64,000 nt of DNA from UBA11051 sp964390495 (GTDB lineage Bacteria > Armatimonadota > Zipacnadia > Zipacnadales > UBA11051): NCBI GenBank assembly GCA_964390495.1, contig CAYMIN010000012.1:1-64000 (forward strand). Reading direction: 5' to 3'. Below are positions 44,428-52,803 of this stretch, piece by piece. A model generated the notes under the pieces. It saw only the letters and a program-made list of their open reading frames with translations, did no database searches and was not told the DNA's origin. The first letter of the stretch is position 1, and every line of letters begins with the position of its first letter. Both the position numbers and the translations under genes were made by a program.

Positions 44428-45198
44428 TCAATGATGCGTTTCTCGTTTCCACTCAAACCACAACCACATGAAATACACGACCAGAGGCAGTATCAGCGCG
44501 ATTACGGCGGCAGCCTCCGCAGCATTGGGCATCACGTCCAGCCACCGCAGTCCAGTGTACCAGCGGTAGATGCTGGCCGGAGACATATAGAAAGCCAGCA
44601 GCATGAAGTTGCAGTAGTTGGCGTATGCGTCCGGCTTGAGATTGACTATGGCCTGCCACCAGATGAGGTCTTTTGAGCCCATCGCCGCCACAATGAACTG
44701 ACCGGCGGTCTTGGGCTGGGCTTCCCGGGCCAGCGCCAGCAGCGTCTCGCGATGCTTGAGAAAGGCGGCCAGAAGCAGCAAAATTAACAGCGGCGGGAGA
44801 ACCGCAAAGAGCAGCTCACCCAGGTGCACCAGGGGGAGAAGCCCTGCGTCAATCAGCGCTAGGGCGAAGCTGTTGGTTTCATGTTCGAGCGTCGGATCGC
44901 TGAGCATACCCGTCAAGATGGCGGCGAAGTCGAGGGCCGCACCACCGCCAACAAAGGCTACCGCTGCTCCGAATAGCCCTTGTGGTATGGAGCCGGTCCC
45001 TTCGCGCCCGAAACCGATCACCAGCAGCAGCAGCCACGCATAGATAACCGGCGAAGCCAAGGCCAGCGGGAGACGCAGCCAGGCCAGCCACTCAAACCAA
45101 CCGGCGCACATGTACACAATCGCCGCCACCAGCACCGCCCAGATGAACGTCTTTGCGTACGGCTGACTCCGCGCCAGGACTTGCGCAGGCGAAGGCAC
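44428..45198 (-). CDS. Multi-pass membrane protein (YIP1-like)
   Basis: A 256-residue protein with about six hydrophobic helices: TFIWAVLVAAIVYMCAGWF near the start, ALASPVIYAWLLLLVIGF, GLFGAAVAFVGGGAALDFA, a strongly hydrophobic ELLFAVLPPLLILLLLAAFL and the C-terminal VIALILPLVVYFMWLWFEW. The pattern fits the YIP1 family, small membrane proteins of unknown role, but I see no definitive motif. It lies 33 bp after csaB and 15 bp before the tandem nitrilase on the same strand, so the three form an operon. Confidence 0.6.
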   Translation of the reverse strand: MPSPAQVLARSQPYAKTFIWAVLVAAIVYMCAGWFEWLAWLRLPLALASPVIYAWLLLLVIGFGREGTGSIPQGLFGAAVAFVGGGAALDFAAILTGMLSDPTLEHETNSFALALIDAGLLPLVHLGELLFAVLPPLLILLLLAAFLKHRETLLALAREAQPKTAGQFIVAAMGSKDLIWWQAIVNLKPDAYANYCNFMLLAFYMSPASIYRWYTGLRWLDVMPNAAEAAAVIALILPLVVYFMWLWFEWKRETHH

Positions 45199-45231
45199 GC
45201 TGGCTTAGCTCCTTTTGCGTTGCTCCGGCTT

Positions 45232-46326
45232 TCAATGGGTGTCTGCGGCTTGCGGGCCCCTCGCGATCTGGCGGCAAAGGTCCGCAATCAGATCGAAGGT
45301 CTTGGCGGCTTGCTGGGCTAGCTGTCGCCGCTTTTGCTCGACTTCCGACGTGGCATGGCGGGCGGCCTCCATGAGGTCATCGGCACCGCCCTGCTCGATC
45401 AGGTGCAGGTCCATCACCGGCTGGCCGCTGCGATGGCAAAAGGCATTGACCTTGGGGTCGTAGGACAGACCGGCCGCGGTAGTGCCGACTGCGCAGGCCA
45501 TGATCAGAGCGTGCAGGCGCATCGCCAGCACCTCGTCGGCGGCCTGGATCAGCCCCATGATCTCGCGCGGCTGATAAGGTCCTATCGGCACTCTGGCGGC
45601 GCCGGGCGGCAGCCGGCTCTGAATATGGCGCGCGATGGCGACATCCTGATTGTACTGAAAGGGCAGCAGTAGCACCGGCCGGTCGAGGTTGCACAGCCAG
45701 CGCACGATCGCCTCGTAGGCGCTCTCGGCCGCGGGCCAACTGCGCAATGCCAGCAGGATGTAACCACCTGGCGGAAGCTCCAGAGCCGCCAGCATCTGCT
45801 CGACGTGTTCGGCCGGTGCCGGCTCCAGCAGCAGCACCGGGTCGGCGGTGACTACCGGCTCCACACCCCGCAGCCCCCAGGCCAGCAGCTCCTCGGCCGA
45901 TTCCGGATCGCGCACCGTGACCAAACGGGCCCGCGAGAAGTTGCGCACCAGCGCCCCGCGCAGGTAAGAGCTTTGCAGCGGCCCGACGCCCTGGGCGAAG
46001 ATGGCAAACGGCGTCCGCACCATCCGCGCGATCACAAGTTGATTAAGATAGTAGAGAGCCGAGAGCTTGCTGGTGCTGTCCTGGAACAACCCGCCCCCGC
46101 CCTGGATGAATAAATCAGCCGCGCGGATTGCTGCAAGCTGTTGCCACAGACTCCACCGGTTCACGCCCCTGACATCATGCGCAGAGCAGGTAGCCTCCGG
46201 GTTGGCGCACAGCACCGAGATCTCGGCGTCAGGTCTTCGCGCCCGCAGGCCGGCGATGGTCGCGGCCAGGATCGCCTCATCGCCGGTGTTGCCGAAACCA
46301 TAGTAGCCGGAGAGCAGTAGCCTCAT
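45232..46326 (-). CDS. csaB: Polysaccharide pyruvyl transferase CsaB
   Basis: Adds pyruvyl ketals to cell-wall polysaccharide; in several lineages this lets SLH-domain proteins attach to the wall. The protein has GYYGFGNTGDEAILAATIAG at the start, FIQGGGGLFQDSTS, AIFAQGVGPL and VLAMRLHALIMACA with the conserved His near the C-terminus. It is about 364 residues from ATG 46326 (or 46329); the longer frame from 46362 is unlikely because the family begins with this motif. First gene of the csaB-membrane protein-nitrilase operon. It implies a pyruvylated surface polymer in this organism; no SLH protein is in the window. Confidence 0.9.
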   Translation of the reverse strand: MRLLLSGYYGFGNTGDEAILAATIAGLRARRPDAEISVLCANPEATCSAHDVRGVNRWSLWQQLAAIRAADLFIQGGGGLFQDSTSKLSALYYLNQLVIARMVRTPFAIFAQGVGPLQSSYLRGALVRNFSRARLVTVRDPESAEELLAWGLRGVEPVVTADPVLLLEPAPAEHVEQMLAALELPPGGYILLALRSWPAAESAYEAIVRWLCNLDRPVLLLPFQYNQDVAIARHIQSRLPPGAARVPIGPYQPREIMGLIQAADEVLAMRLHALIMACAVGTTAAGLSYDPKVNAFCHRSGQPVMDLHLIEQGGADDLMEAARHATSEVEQKRRQLAQQAAKTFDLIADLCRQIARGPQAADTH

Positions 46327-46525
46327 CATCAGCCCCGCACAGATATGTGGTGCGACAAACACAGCCTATTTCGTTGCCCAGGTGGAGATTCCTTGTCCGC
46401 TCTGACAGCGGCCGACTGCGGATGGAGCGATTCTTGCAGGGCATTAAATGCGGCCTCAAAAGGCTTCTGCAATGGGCCATGGTTTCCTCATGACCTAACC
46501 GAATACTCAGCCTAAGGAGGTAAGC

Positions 46526-48211
46526 ATGATGTTGAAGTGCGGATGGGTAGCGGCGATAGTAAGCTTGATCGTTTTGGTGGTCGGCTGTGGCGGAGGCGAG
46601 GGCAAAGGGGTGGCGCTGGGGCCGGATGACGGAGGCGCGGGCGAAGTTACTCAGGTCGGGCCGATGGTGGTGCGGACCGCCAAGACCGCCGATTTGAACG
46701 TCAAGTACCTTAATTTCTCCGGCGGCACGGAGTACTATGGTGATGGCTACGAGTATGACCCGGGGGGGACTCTGGTAGCCATGTGGGGAGCCGAGATGAC
46801 CTATTTGGCCTCTACCGCAAAGCTGGACCGTATAGTGTTTTCCAGTAACCGCGGTGGCCACTATGACCTATATATCTGCGATCTCTACGGCAACAACGTG
46901 ACCAGGCTCACGAACAACAACGCTGAGGAGAGCTACCCGGCGTGGTCGCCTGATGGTACGGAGATTGTCTTTGCGCGGAAGTGGCCCGGCCAAGATGCAG
47001 AGATCTGCGCAATCAGACCCGACGGCACCGGCGAGCGGGCGCTGACCAATAACTCCTGTGAGGATTGGGACCCTGACTGGTCGCCGGATGGTCAGTCCAT
47101 CGTCTTTGTCACCGATCGCGACGGCAACGATGAGGTTTACCGGATGTACGTTGATGGTACGGGCCAGGTCAACTTGACCAATTCCGACTATAGTGAGATC
47201 AGTCCGGTGTGGTCGCCATCTGGCGATCTGGTAGCCTACGCCAGCAACATGTACGGTACCTGGGACATCTTCACAACAGACCCGTGGGGCGAATCGCTCT
47301 ACCAGGAAGTAACCTGGGACGATTACGACAACAAGTTCCCGTGCTGGAACTGGGACGAAGACCCGTGGTACGGGTACAACGAGCCGATATTCTACCAAAG
47401 CTTGCGCAACGGCAACAATGAGATCGTCTCTGACAGCCGCATTCTCACCGGCGGCCCTGGCGATGATGAATGCCCTTCCTCTTCACCTGATGGCCCTATT
47501 GCCTACGCCTGTAACCGCACCGGAAACTGGGATATCTGGCTGATGCACAACTATTGGCCCGATGAAACCGCTGTCTGGCCCGCCCGTTGGCAAGTAACAA
47601 AAGACTGGCACGAGGATCTCTACCCCGATCTCGGCAGTCCCACGGTCCAGACGCAGCGCGTGCTGTTAGGCCCGCCCGGCTCCGACCACGGCTGCGATCC
47701 GGTGTGGACCTCCGCCTATGGTGTGCTAGTGGTCATTGGCGCTGAAGATGGCTACGCGGATATGGTGCGCATCGGCGTGGACCCTGAGGACGCCGGCAGC
47801 CTTGACATCCAGCCCACCAACAATGAAAGCTGGCAGGACCCCTCATGGACCGGCGGCATTGTGGGAATCGAAATATCTGCCAACCGGATAGTTAACTTGC
47901 GCGAGGATGCCGGGCTAGGCCGGTCGCCGCTAGTGTGGGACTTGAGCGCGCTTGATGTCGGTTTGGCCGTTCTCATCTTCGACTGGGACAGCGCCAGGTT
48001 GATGTCGGTGCTGGTGGCGGATGATCAGGTCTATGCTGCCGAGGCCGGTTCGACCCCAACCAAATCCTATCAGCAGTCACTTGACGGCGACATGCCGGTA
48101 ATCCAGGGCAAGTTCCTCGCGGTCTATGATAACCAAGGCCAAAACCTGGCCCCGAATGGCGCGGCCAAGGTTACTCTGGACCGGACCGGGAAGATCCTGA
48201 GCGTGGACTGA
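46526..48211 (+). CDS. TolB-like beta-propeller lipoprotein
   Basis: A 561-residue lipoprotein. N-terminus MMLKCGWVAAIVSLIVLVVG followed by Cys, a lipobox (VVGC) for acylation, then a Gly/Asp linker. The middle part holds PD40-type propeller blades: DRIVFSSNRGGHYDLYICDL, YPAWSPDGTEIVFARKW, DPDWSPDGQSIVFVTDRDG, SPVWSPSGDLVAYASNMYG and a weaker one near CPSSSPDG. This pattern is shared with TolB and DPP-IV-like propellers. The C-terminal part is a small beta domain of unknown type. AAGGAGG lies 6 nt before ATG. It probably binds or scaffolds proteins at the envelope. Divergent from csaB. Confidence 0.85.
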   Translation: MMLKCGWVAAIVSLIVLVVGCGGGEGKGVALGPDDGGAGEVTQVGPMVVRTAKTADLNVKYLNFSGGTEYYGDGYEYDPGGTLVAMWGAEMTYLASTAKLDRIVFSSNRGGHYDLYICDLYGNNVTRLTNNNAEESYPAWSPDGTEIVFARKWPGQDAEICAIRPDGTGERALTNNSCEDWDPDWSPDGQSIVFVTDRDGNDEVYRMYVDGTGQVNLTNSDYSEISPVWSPSGDLVAYASNMYGTWDIFTTDPWGESLYQEVTWDDYDNKFPCWNWDEDPWYGYNEPIFYQSLRNGNNEIVSDSRILTGGPGDDECPSSSPDGPIAYACNRTGNWDIWLMHNYWPDETAVWPARWQVTKDWHEDLYPDLGSPTVQTQRVLLGPPGSDHGCDPVWTSAYGVLVVIGAEDGYADMVRIGVDPEDAGSLDIQPTNNESWQDPSWTGGIVGIEISANRIVNLREDAGLGRSPLVWDLSALDVGLAVLIFDWDSARLMSVLVADDQVYAAEAGSTPTKSYQQSLDGDMPVIQGKFLAVYDNQGQNLAPNGAAKVTLDRTGKILSVD

Positions 48212-48280
48212 ACAGGTCCGGTTGCCAGTCCGCCGGCCTGTCGAAGCAATTGCGAAAAGCTCAACTGTAATGTCAAGCAG

Positions 48281-48311
48281 AACGCACCTCCCTACGGAAG
48301 GTGCGTTTTGT
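48281..48311 (+). terminator. Intrinsic terminator after the propeller lipoprotein
   Basis: AACGCACCT (48281-48289) and AGGTGCGTT (48299-48307) form a perfect 9-bp stem, with TTTTG at the end on the plus strand. It lies 69 bp after the lipoprotein stop and before the convergent MFS gene. Confidence 0.75.
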
Positions 48312-48351
48312 CGCTATCTGGCTGGTCGGTAGCGACTGTGCCGTCTTGCGC

Positions 48352-49554
48352 CTAGATGCGCTGCTCGGCAAAGCGCCCCAGGTACAATGACAGCAGCCCG
48401 CAGCCGGTGAAGATGTAGATGAAGACTCTGAAGGCCGCGTCAAGGTCGAGGCTGAGGCCCAGGATGCTGGCACCGATAGCGGCGACGGCGACGCCCAGAT
48501 CCCGCCAGGCGAACACAATACCATACGCCAGCGGGCGGCGTTGAATAGTGGAGGCATCGCCGACCATGGCCGCGGCTACCACCGGCACGGTGCTCGACAG
48601 CAGCCCCAGAGTGGCGACCGTGATCAGAACTGCGAAGGGGCTTTCCCAGGCTATCGTGACCTCGAGCCCCAGCGCCCCGGCCAGAAAGCCGATGACCAGG
48701 ACCGGCGTATGGCCGATGCGGTCGGACGAATAGCCGCCGAAGAGGCTCAGCACCATGCGCACGGCCGGGTACAGCCAGATGGACCGGCCGATCCATTCGG
48801 CTCCATAGGTCGCCTCGATATACTTGCCGAATACTCCCAGAACCAGCCCGTAGCCCAGTGCCGCAGTGAATTGCAGAAGCCCGGAGATCAGCGCCCGCGG
48901 CCCCACCATCATCTCCAGCAGCCCGGAAAGCGAGGGCGTCTCGCGCAGCGCCTGGCCGGTGGCCGGGATGAAAGCGGCGAGAATGTTGCCGATCAGAGTG
49001 ATGCCGGCGGCCACCGCGTACAGATATTGGGCGGTCTCAACCGGCAGGGCATCGTAGATGATACCTAGGACGATCGCGCCTGTCAGCCAGCCCAGGTGAG
49101 TTGAGGAGTACAGAATCCCGATGCCGGTCCCATGCCTGCCGCCGGCTTTGTCGGCCATATCCAGCGTCTGCATTGCGGTGCCCGTCCACATCATGGCTCC
49201 GCCCATGCCCCAGAGGAATGCCGAGGCCATCGCGAAGCCGTATGAGGGGAAGTAGGGGACAGCAAACATCGCGAGGGTGAAAAACAGGTATGTCAGGGAG
49301 CCGACGATGGTGAATCTGCGGTCAGACCAGCGCGGGAAGAGGTAGATATTGACCACGCGGAAGATCAGCATGGACAGGTAAACCAGGGCGATGGTGGCGC
49401 TGCACTGCACCTGCGACCAGTCGGTGACGCGGCCCAGGTAGGGCACCAGGTAGGCCTGCTGCGCCCCGGCGCCCATGAATATGAAGCAGAAGGTGGCCGA
49501 AAGCAGGTATAATCTTCGGGAGAAGGCTGGCGAGCCGGTCTGCGATTCTGGCAT
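48352..49554 (-). CDS. MFS transporter
   Basis: A 400-residue membrane protein with about 11-12 helices of the major facilitator fold. The loop after the second helix has FPRWSDRRFTIVGSL, resembling GxxxDRxGRR, and the matching loop in the second half is GGYSSDRIGHTPVLV. A start ATG with no clear strong ribosome site begins MPESQTGSPAF. It is probably a single-gene unit, divergent from the tandem secreted proteins with about 240 bp between. Nucleoside/sugar exporters of this family look alike, so the substrate is open. Confidence 0.8.
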   Translation of the reverse strand: MPESQTGSPAFSRRLYLLSATFCFIFMGAGAQQAYLVPYLGRVTDWSQVQCSATIALVYLSMLIFRVVNIYLFPRWSDRRFTIVGSLTYLFFTLAMFAVPYFPSYGFAMASAFLWGMGGAMMWTGTAMQTLDMADKAGGRHGTGIGILYSSTHLGWLTGAIVLGIIYDALPVETAQYLYAVAAGITLIGNILAAFIPATGQALRETPSLSGLLEMMVGPRALISGLLQFTAALGYGLVLGVFGKYIEATYGAEWIGRSIWLYPAVRMVLSLFGGYSSDRIGHTPVLVIGFLAGALGLEVTIAWESPFAVLITVATLGLLSSTVPVVAAAMVGDASTIQRRPLAYGIVFAWRDLGVAVAAIGASILGLSLDLDAAFRVFIYIFTGCGLLSLYLGRFAEQRI

Positions 49555-49792
49555 GGGTATGGGTCTTGCCGCCTTGGGGCGACACGCGCCTTAACGCCCG
49601 GCTGAAGCACAAGTGTAGTAGAGACTGGGCACAGCAACGGCGCACCGGCGGCGCGCCAGCAGCATCATATAACATCAGACCGGAGAATACAACTCGCAGA
49701 TGTCCACTGCGCTGCTTAGCCAACTGGGGAGGAACTGCAACGGTGGATGACTAACTGTAGGGCAGCAGCCAACAACGGAGGGGTGTATCAAT

Positions 49793-51202
49793 ATGCGAGA
49801 GCTAGCCGTGATAGTGGTGCTATTCATTTGGATGACTGCCAGTGCCTGGGCGCAGCTTGATGTGGCGAAGCTGGCGGAGGCCCACAAGTCCTACGACATG
49901 GCGCGCAATGAGGGCAAAGGCCACTCGGACAATCCCAACTCCGGAAGTCTGGGCTGGGGCGAAGGCGGCATCATCAACGCCTACGCCCAGATGTGGGAGG
50001 TCACCGAGGATACCTACTGGCTGGACAAGATCAGCGACCACTTCCATCGCATCATGGGCAATGCCTCGGATCCCGACGGGGACGGTTATCTGAGTTGGCA
50101 GACCTCCGGTTACTCGTGTGCCGTGGCCTGGGCCGAGCGGCTGCACAATGTCTCAGCAGCCGAGATCGCCCCCGCCTATCAGAAGAATACTAATGGCAGG
50201 GCCGCCGCCAAGTGTACCGGCCATGTGTACATGATCGAGTTCCATGAAGCTGCCGACCGCTTCCGCATCCGTGATTGCGATAGCGGCGAAGTGGTAGTGA
50301 ACGGGGCGGAGTACCAGGGCCAGGCGACCATCACTCAGATCGAGCCCTTCAAGCTCACCATCAGCGGAGAGGCGCATCAAGGTGACCGTTTCCTAGTTCG
50401 CACGGCCGCGCCGGAGGCCATCGAATACACGGTACACCAGGGCATGTTCGTCTATCCGGTTGCCAAGTTCATCGCCGCAGTCAAGGTGCGACCGGACCTG
50501 CAGGAGCAGTTCGGCGCAGATGCCGAGGAGTTCCTGGCCTTCATCAACAAGCACCTGTTCGAGAAAAACGAGCGCGACTGGCTGGACATGGGCGAGCTAG
50601 GTGGGGGCTACCGGTTCGAGCCGAAGGTCACCGACCGCTTTCCCAACCGCATCATGCCGCATAATCAGTATGGCGCCCTGGCGCGGGCTTGGCTGGTGCT
50701 TAAAAACATCGAGGGAGCTCACCCGCTGATGGCTCAGCGCGCCGAGCAGATGGCCCGCTATTTCCACAGCTACCTGGAGCTGGATGAGCAGCATGATGCT
50801 TACCGCTGGCATTACTGGGACTGGACCGAATACGGCGAGCCGGGGCACTCGGGATGGGAGGACAGCAGCCACGGCCACATAGATGTGAGCCTGGCGGTGG
50901 AAGCGGCGCGCCACGGCGTGGTATTCACCGACCAGGACATGGTTCGCATCGCCAATACCTGGCTGAAGGTGATGTGGAACCAGGATGAAGACAACCCGCT
51001 GATGGCAGCCGGCGTGGACGGTCGCGAGCCGTACAAGTACTCATCCTTGTTGGTTAGCTGGTCGGAGCTGTCGCAGTGGGACCGGCAGGTCTATGACCTG
51101 GCGCTGAAGGCCTTCCTGGCCAAGAGTGAAGAACAACAGGCGCAGTGGGCCGGGGCGATGTTGCTGTGCGCCAAGCGGGCCGGCGTCGAGTTGGAGCAAT
51201 AG
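49793..51202 (+). CDS. Secreted alpha/alpha-toroid-like protein, copy 1
   Basis: A 469-residue exported protein. Signal peptide MRELAVIVVLFIWMTASA then WAQ. The mature part starts LDVAKLAEAHKSYDMARNEG, with many amphipathic helices and aromatic/charged loops such as GWGEGGIINAYAQMWEVTED, MPHNQYGALARAWLVL, YFHSYLELDEQHDAYRWHYW and SHGHIDVSLAVEAARHGVVF. This helix-pair pattern resembles six-hairpin toroid enzymes such as lyases and glycosidases of polysaccharides, but no catalytic set can be named. A beta-rich insert sits between about 125 and 220. It is followed 49 bp later by a very similar paralogue. Confidence 0.75.
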   Translation: MRELAVIVVLFIWMTASAWAQLDVAKLAEAHKSYDMARNEGKGHSDNPNSGSLGWGEGGIINAYAQMWEVTEDTYWLDKISDHFHRIMGNASDPDGDGYLSWQTSGYSCAVAWAERLHNVSAAEIAPAYQKNTNGRAAAKCTGHVYMIEFHEAADRFRIRDCDSGEVVVNGAEYQGQATITQIEPFKLTISGEAHQGDRFLVRTAAPEAIEYTVHQGMFVYPVAKFIAAVKVRPDLQEQFGADAEEFLAFINKHLFEKNERDWLDMGELGGGYRFEPKVTDRFPNRIMPHNQYGALARAWLVLKNIEGAHPLMAQRAEQMARYFHSYLELDEQHDAYRWHYWDWTEYGEPGHSGWEDSSHGHIDVSLAVEAARHGVVFTDQDMVRIANTWLKVMWNQDEDNPLMAAGVDGREPYKYSSLLVSWSELSQWDRQVYDLALKAFLAKSEEQQAQWAGAMLLCAKRAGVELEQ

Positions 51203-51251
51203 GCCGTCAGGCGCGCGGATACTGCATATACCCGGACGGAGGTGTCGGGAC

Positions 51252-52679
51252 GTGTTGAGATTATGTCTAGCACTACTGCTAGTTGGCCTTATCACTGCCG
51301 GCGCGTCGGCGCAGCTTGATGTTACCAAGCTGGCGGAGGCGCACAAGGCCTACGATATGGCCCGGAATGAGGGCAAAGGCAACTCCGAGAACCCCAATTC
51401 CGGCGCGCTAGGCTGGGGCGAAGGCGGCATCATCAACGCCTACGCGCAGATGTGGGAAGTGACCGAAGATACTTACTGGCTGACTAAGATCAGCCAGCAT
51501 TTCGACAATATCATGGGCACGGCTGCGGACCCCGATGGCGACGGCTACTTGAGCTGGACCACCAAGGGCTATTCGACCGCCGTGGCCTATGCCGAGCGGC
51601 TCCACAACGTGTCCGATGCGGAGATTACGCCTGATGTTCAGATCAACCGCAACGGCAAAGCGGCTGCTGAGTGCATCGGCCATAAGTATCTGATTGACTT
51701 CCACAAGGGCCCCGCACAATTCCGCATCCTTGACTGGGATACGCAGGAGCTGCTGGTGGATGACTTGGAGTACCAAGATGGCGCCGCAATCACGCAGATC
51801 GTCCCCTTCAAGCTCGTCATCAGTGGACAGCCCCATCAGGGCGACCGCTTCATGATCCGCACCTTCGCGCCGGAAGAGGTTGAGTATGTCGTGCACCAGG
51901 GCATGTTCATCTATCCGGTCGCAAAGTTCATCGAGGCGGTCAAACAGCGCCCTGAGTTGCAGGAGCAATTCGGCGCTGACGCGGATGAGTTTCTGGCCTT
52001 CATCAACAAGCACGTCTTTGAGCATAACGAGCAGGACTGGATCGAGATGGGGGAGCGCGGCGGGGCGTATCGCGAACAGGCGGTGTTTACCTGCCGCAGT
52101 CCCAACGTGATCTTGCCTCATAACCAGTACGGTGCCCTGGCGCGGGCCTGGATCGTGCTGAAGGATGTAGAGGGCGCTCACCCGCTGATGGCGGACCGCG
52201 CTGAGAAGATGGCGCGCTATTTCCATAGCTACCTGGAGCTGGATGAGGAGAGCAATGCCTACAAGTGGCGCTACATGGACTGGATTCTTTACGGCGAACC
52301 CAAGACTTCCGGCTATGAGGACATCAGCCACGGGCACATAGATGTGAGCCTGGCGGTGGAAGCGGCGCGCCGGGGTGTGGTATTCACCGAGCAGGACATG
52401 GTGCGGCTGGCTAACACCTGGCTGAAGGTAATGTGGAATCAGGATGAAGACGAGCCGCTGATGGCCTCGCGGGTGGATGGCTCGGAGCCATTCAAGCACT
52501 CGGCGTTGCTGGTGAGCTGGTCGGAACTTGCACAGTGGGACACCAAGGTCTATGACCTGGGCCTGAAGACCTTCTTGGCAAAAAGTGAAGAGCAGCAAGC
52601 GCGCTGGGCTCCGGCGATGCTACTATGTGCCAAGCGCGCCGGGGTGGTGCTGGCGGGGATGGTCGCTGAGGGCCCATGA
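51252..52679 (+). CDS. Secreted alpha/alpha-toroid-like protein, copy 2
   Basis: A 475-residue exported protein, collinear and very similar to its upstream neighbour along the whole length (for example LDVTKLAEAHKAYDMARNEG, GWGEGGIINAYAQMWEVTED, SHGHIDVSLAVEAARRGVVF). Signal peptide MLRLCLALLLVGLITAGASA. Start is GTG 51252, with GGAGGTG 8 nt upstream; the frame is open further 5' into the preceding gene. Differences cluster in the beta insert and in the loop before MPHNQYGA/LPHNQYGA. It is a recent tandem duplicate, probably with a slightly different substrate or simply a dosage copy. Confidence 0.78.
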   Translation: MLRLCLALLLVGLITAGASAQLDVTKLAEAHKAYDMARNEGKGNSENPNSGALGWGEGGIINAYAQMWEVTEDTYWLTKISQHFDNIMGTAADPDGDGYLSWTTKGYSTAVAYAERLHNVSDAEITPDVQINRNGKAAAECIGHKYLIDFHKGPAQFRILDWDTQELLVDDLEYQDGAAITQIVPFKLVISGQPHQGDRFMIRTFAPEEVEYVVHQGMFIYPVAKFIEAVKQRPELQEQFGADADEFLAFINKHVFEHNEQDWIEMGERGGAYREQAVFTCRSPNVILPHNQYGALARAWIVLKDVEGAHPLMADRAEKMARYFHSYLELDEESNAYKWRYMDWILYGEPKTSGYEDISHGHIDVSLAVEAARRGVVFTEQDMVRLANTWLKVMWNQDEDEPLMASRVDGSEPFKHSALLVSWSELAQWDTKVYDLGLKTFLAKSEEQQARWAPAMLLCAKRAGVVLAGMVAEGP

Positions 52680-52803
52680 ATTGAGCAGACTGTAAAACGG
52701 CTCTTCTATATTTGTCCCAATGCGTGCTATACTGTAGCGACGCCGCGTACCAGTCAGCAGCATCCATCGGTGCCTTGTCGCCTCTAGGGGGTCGGGTTTC
52801 GCC

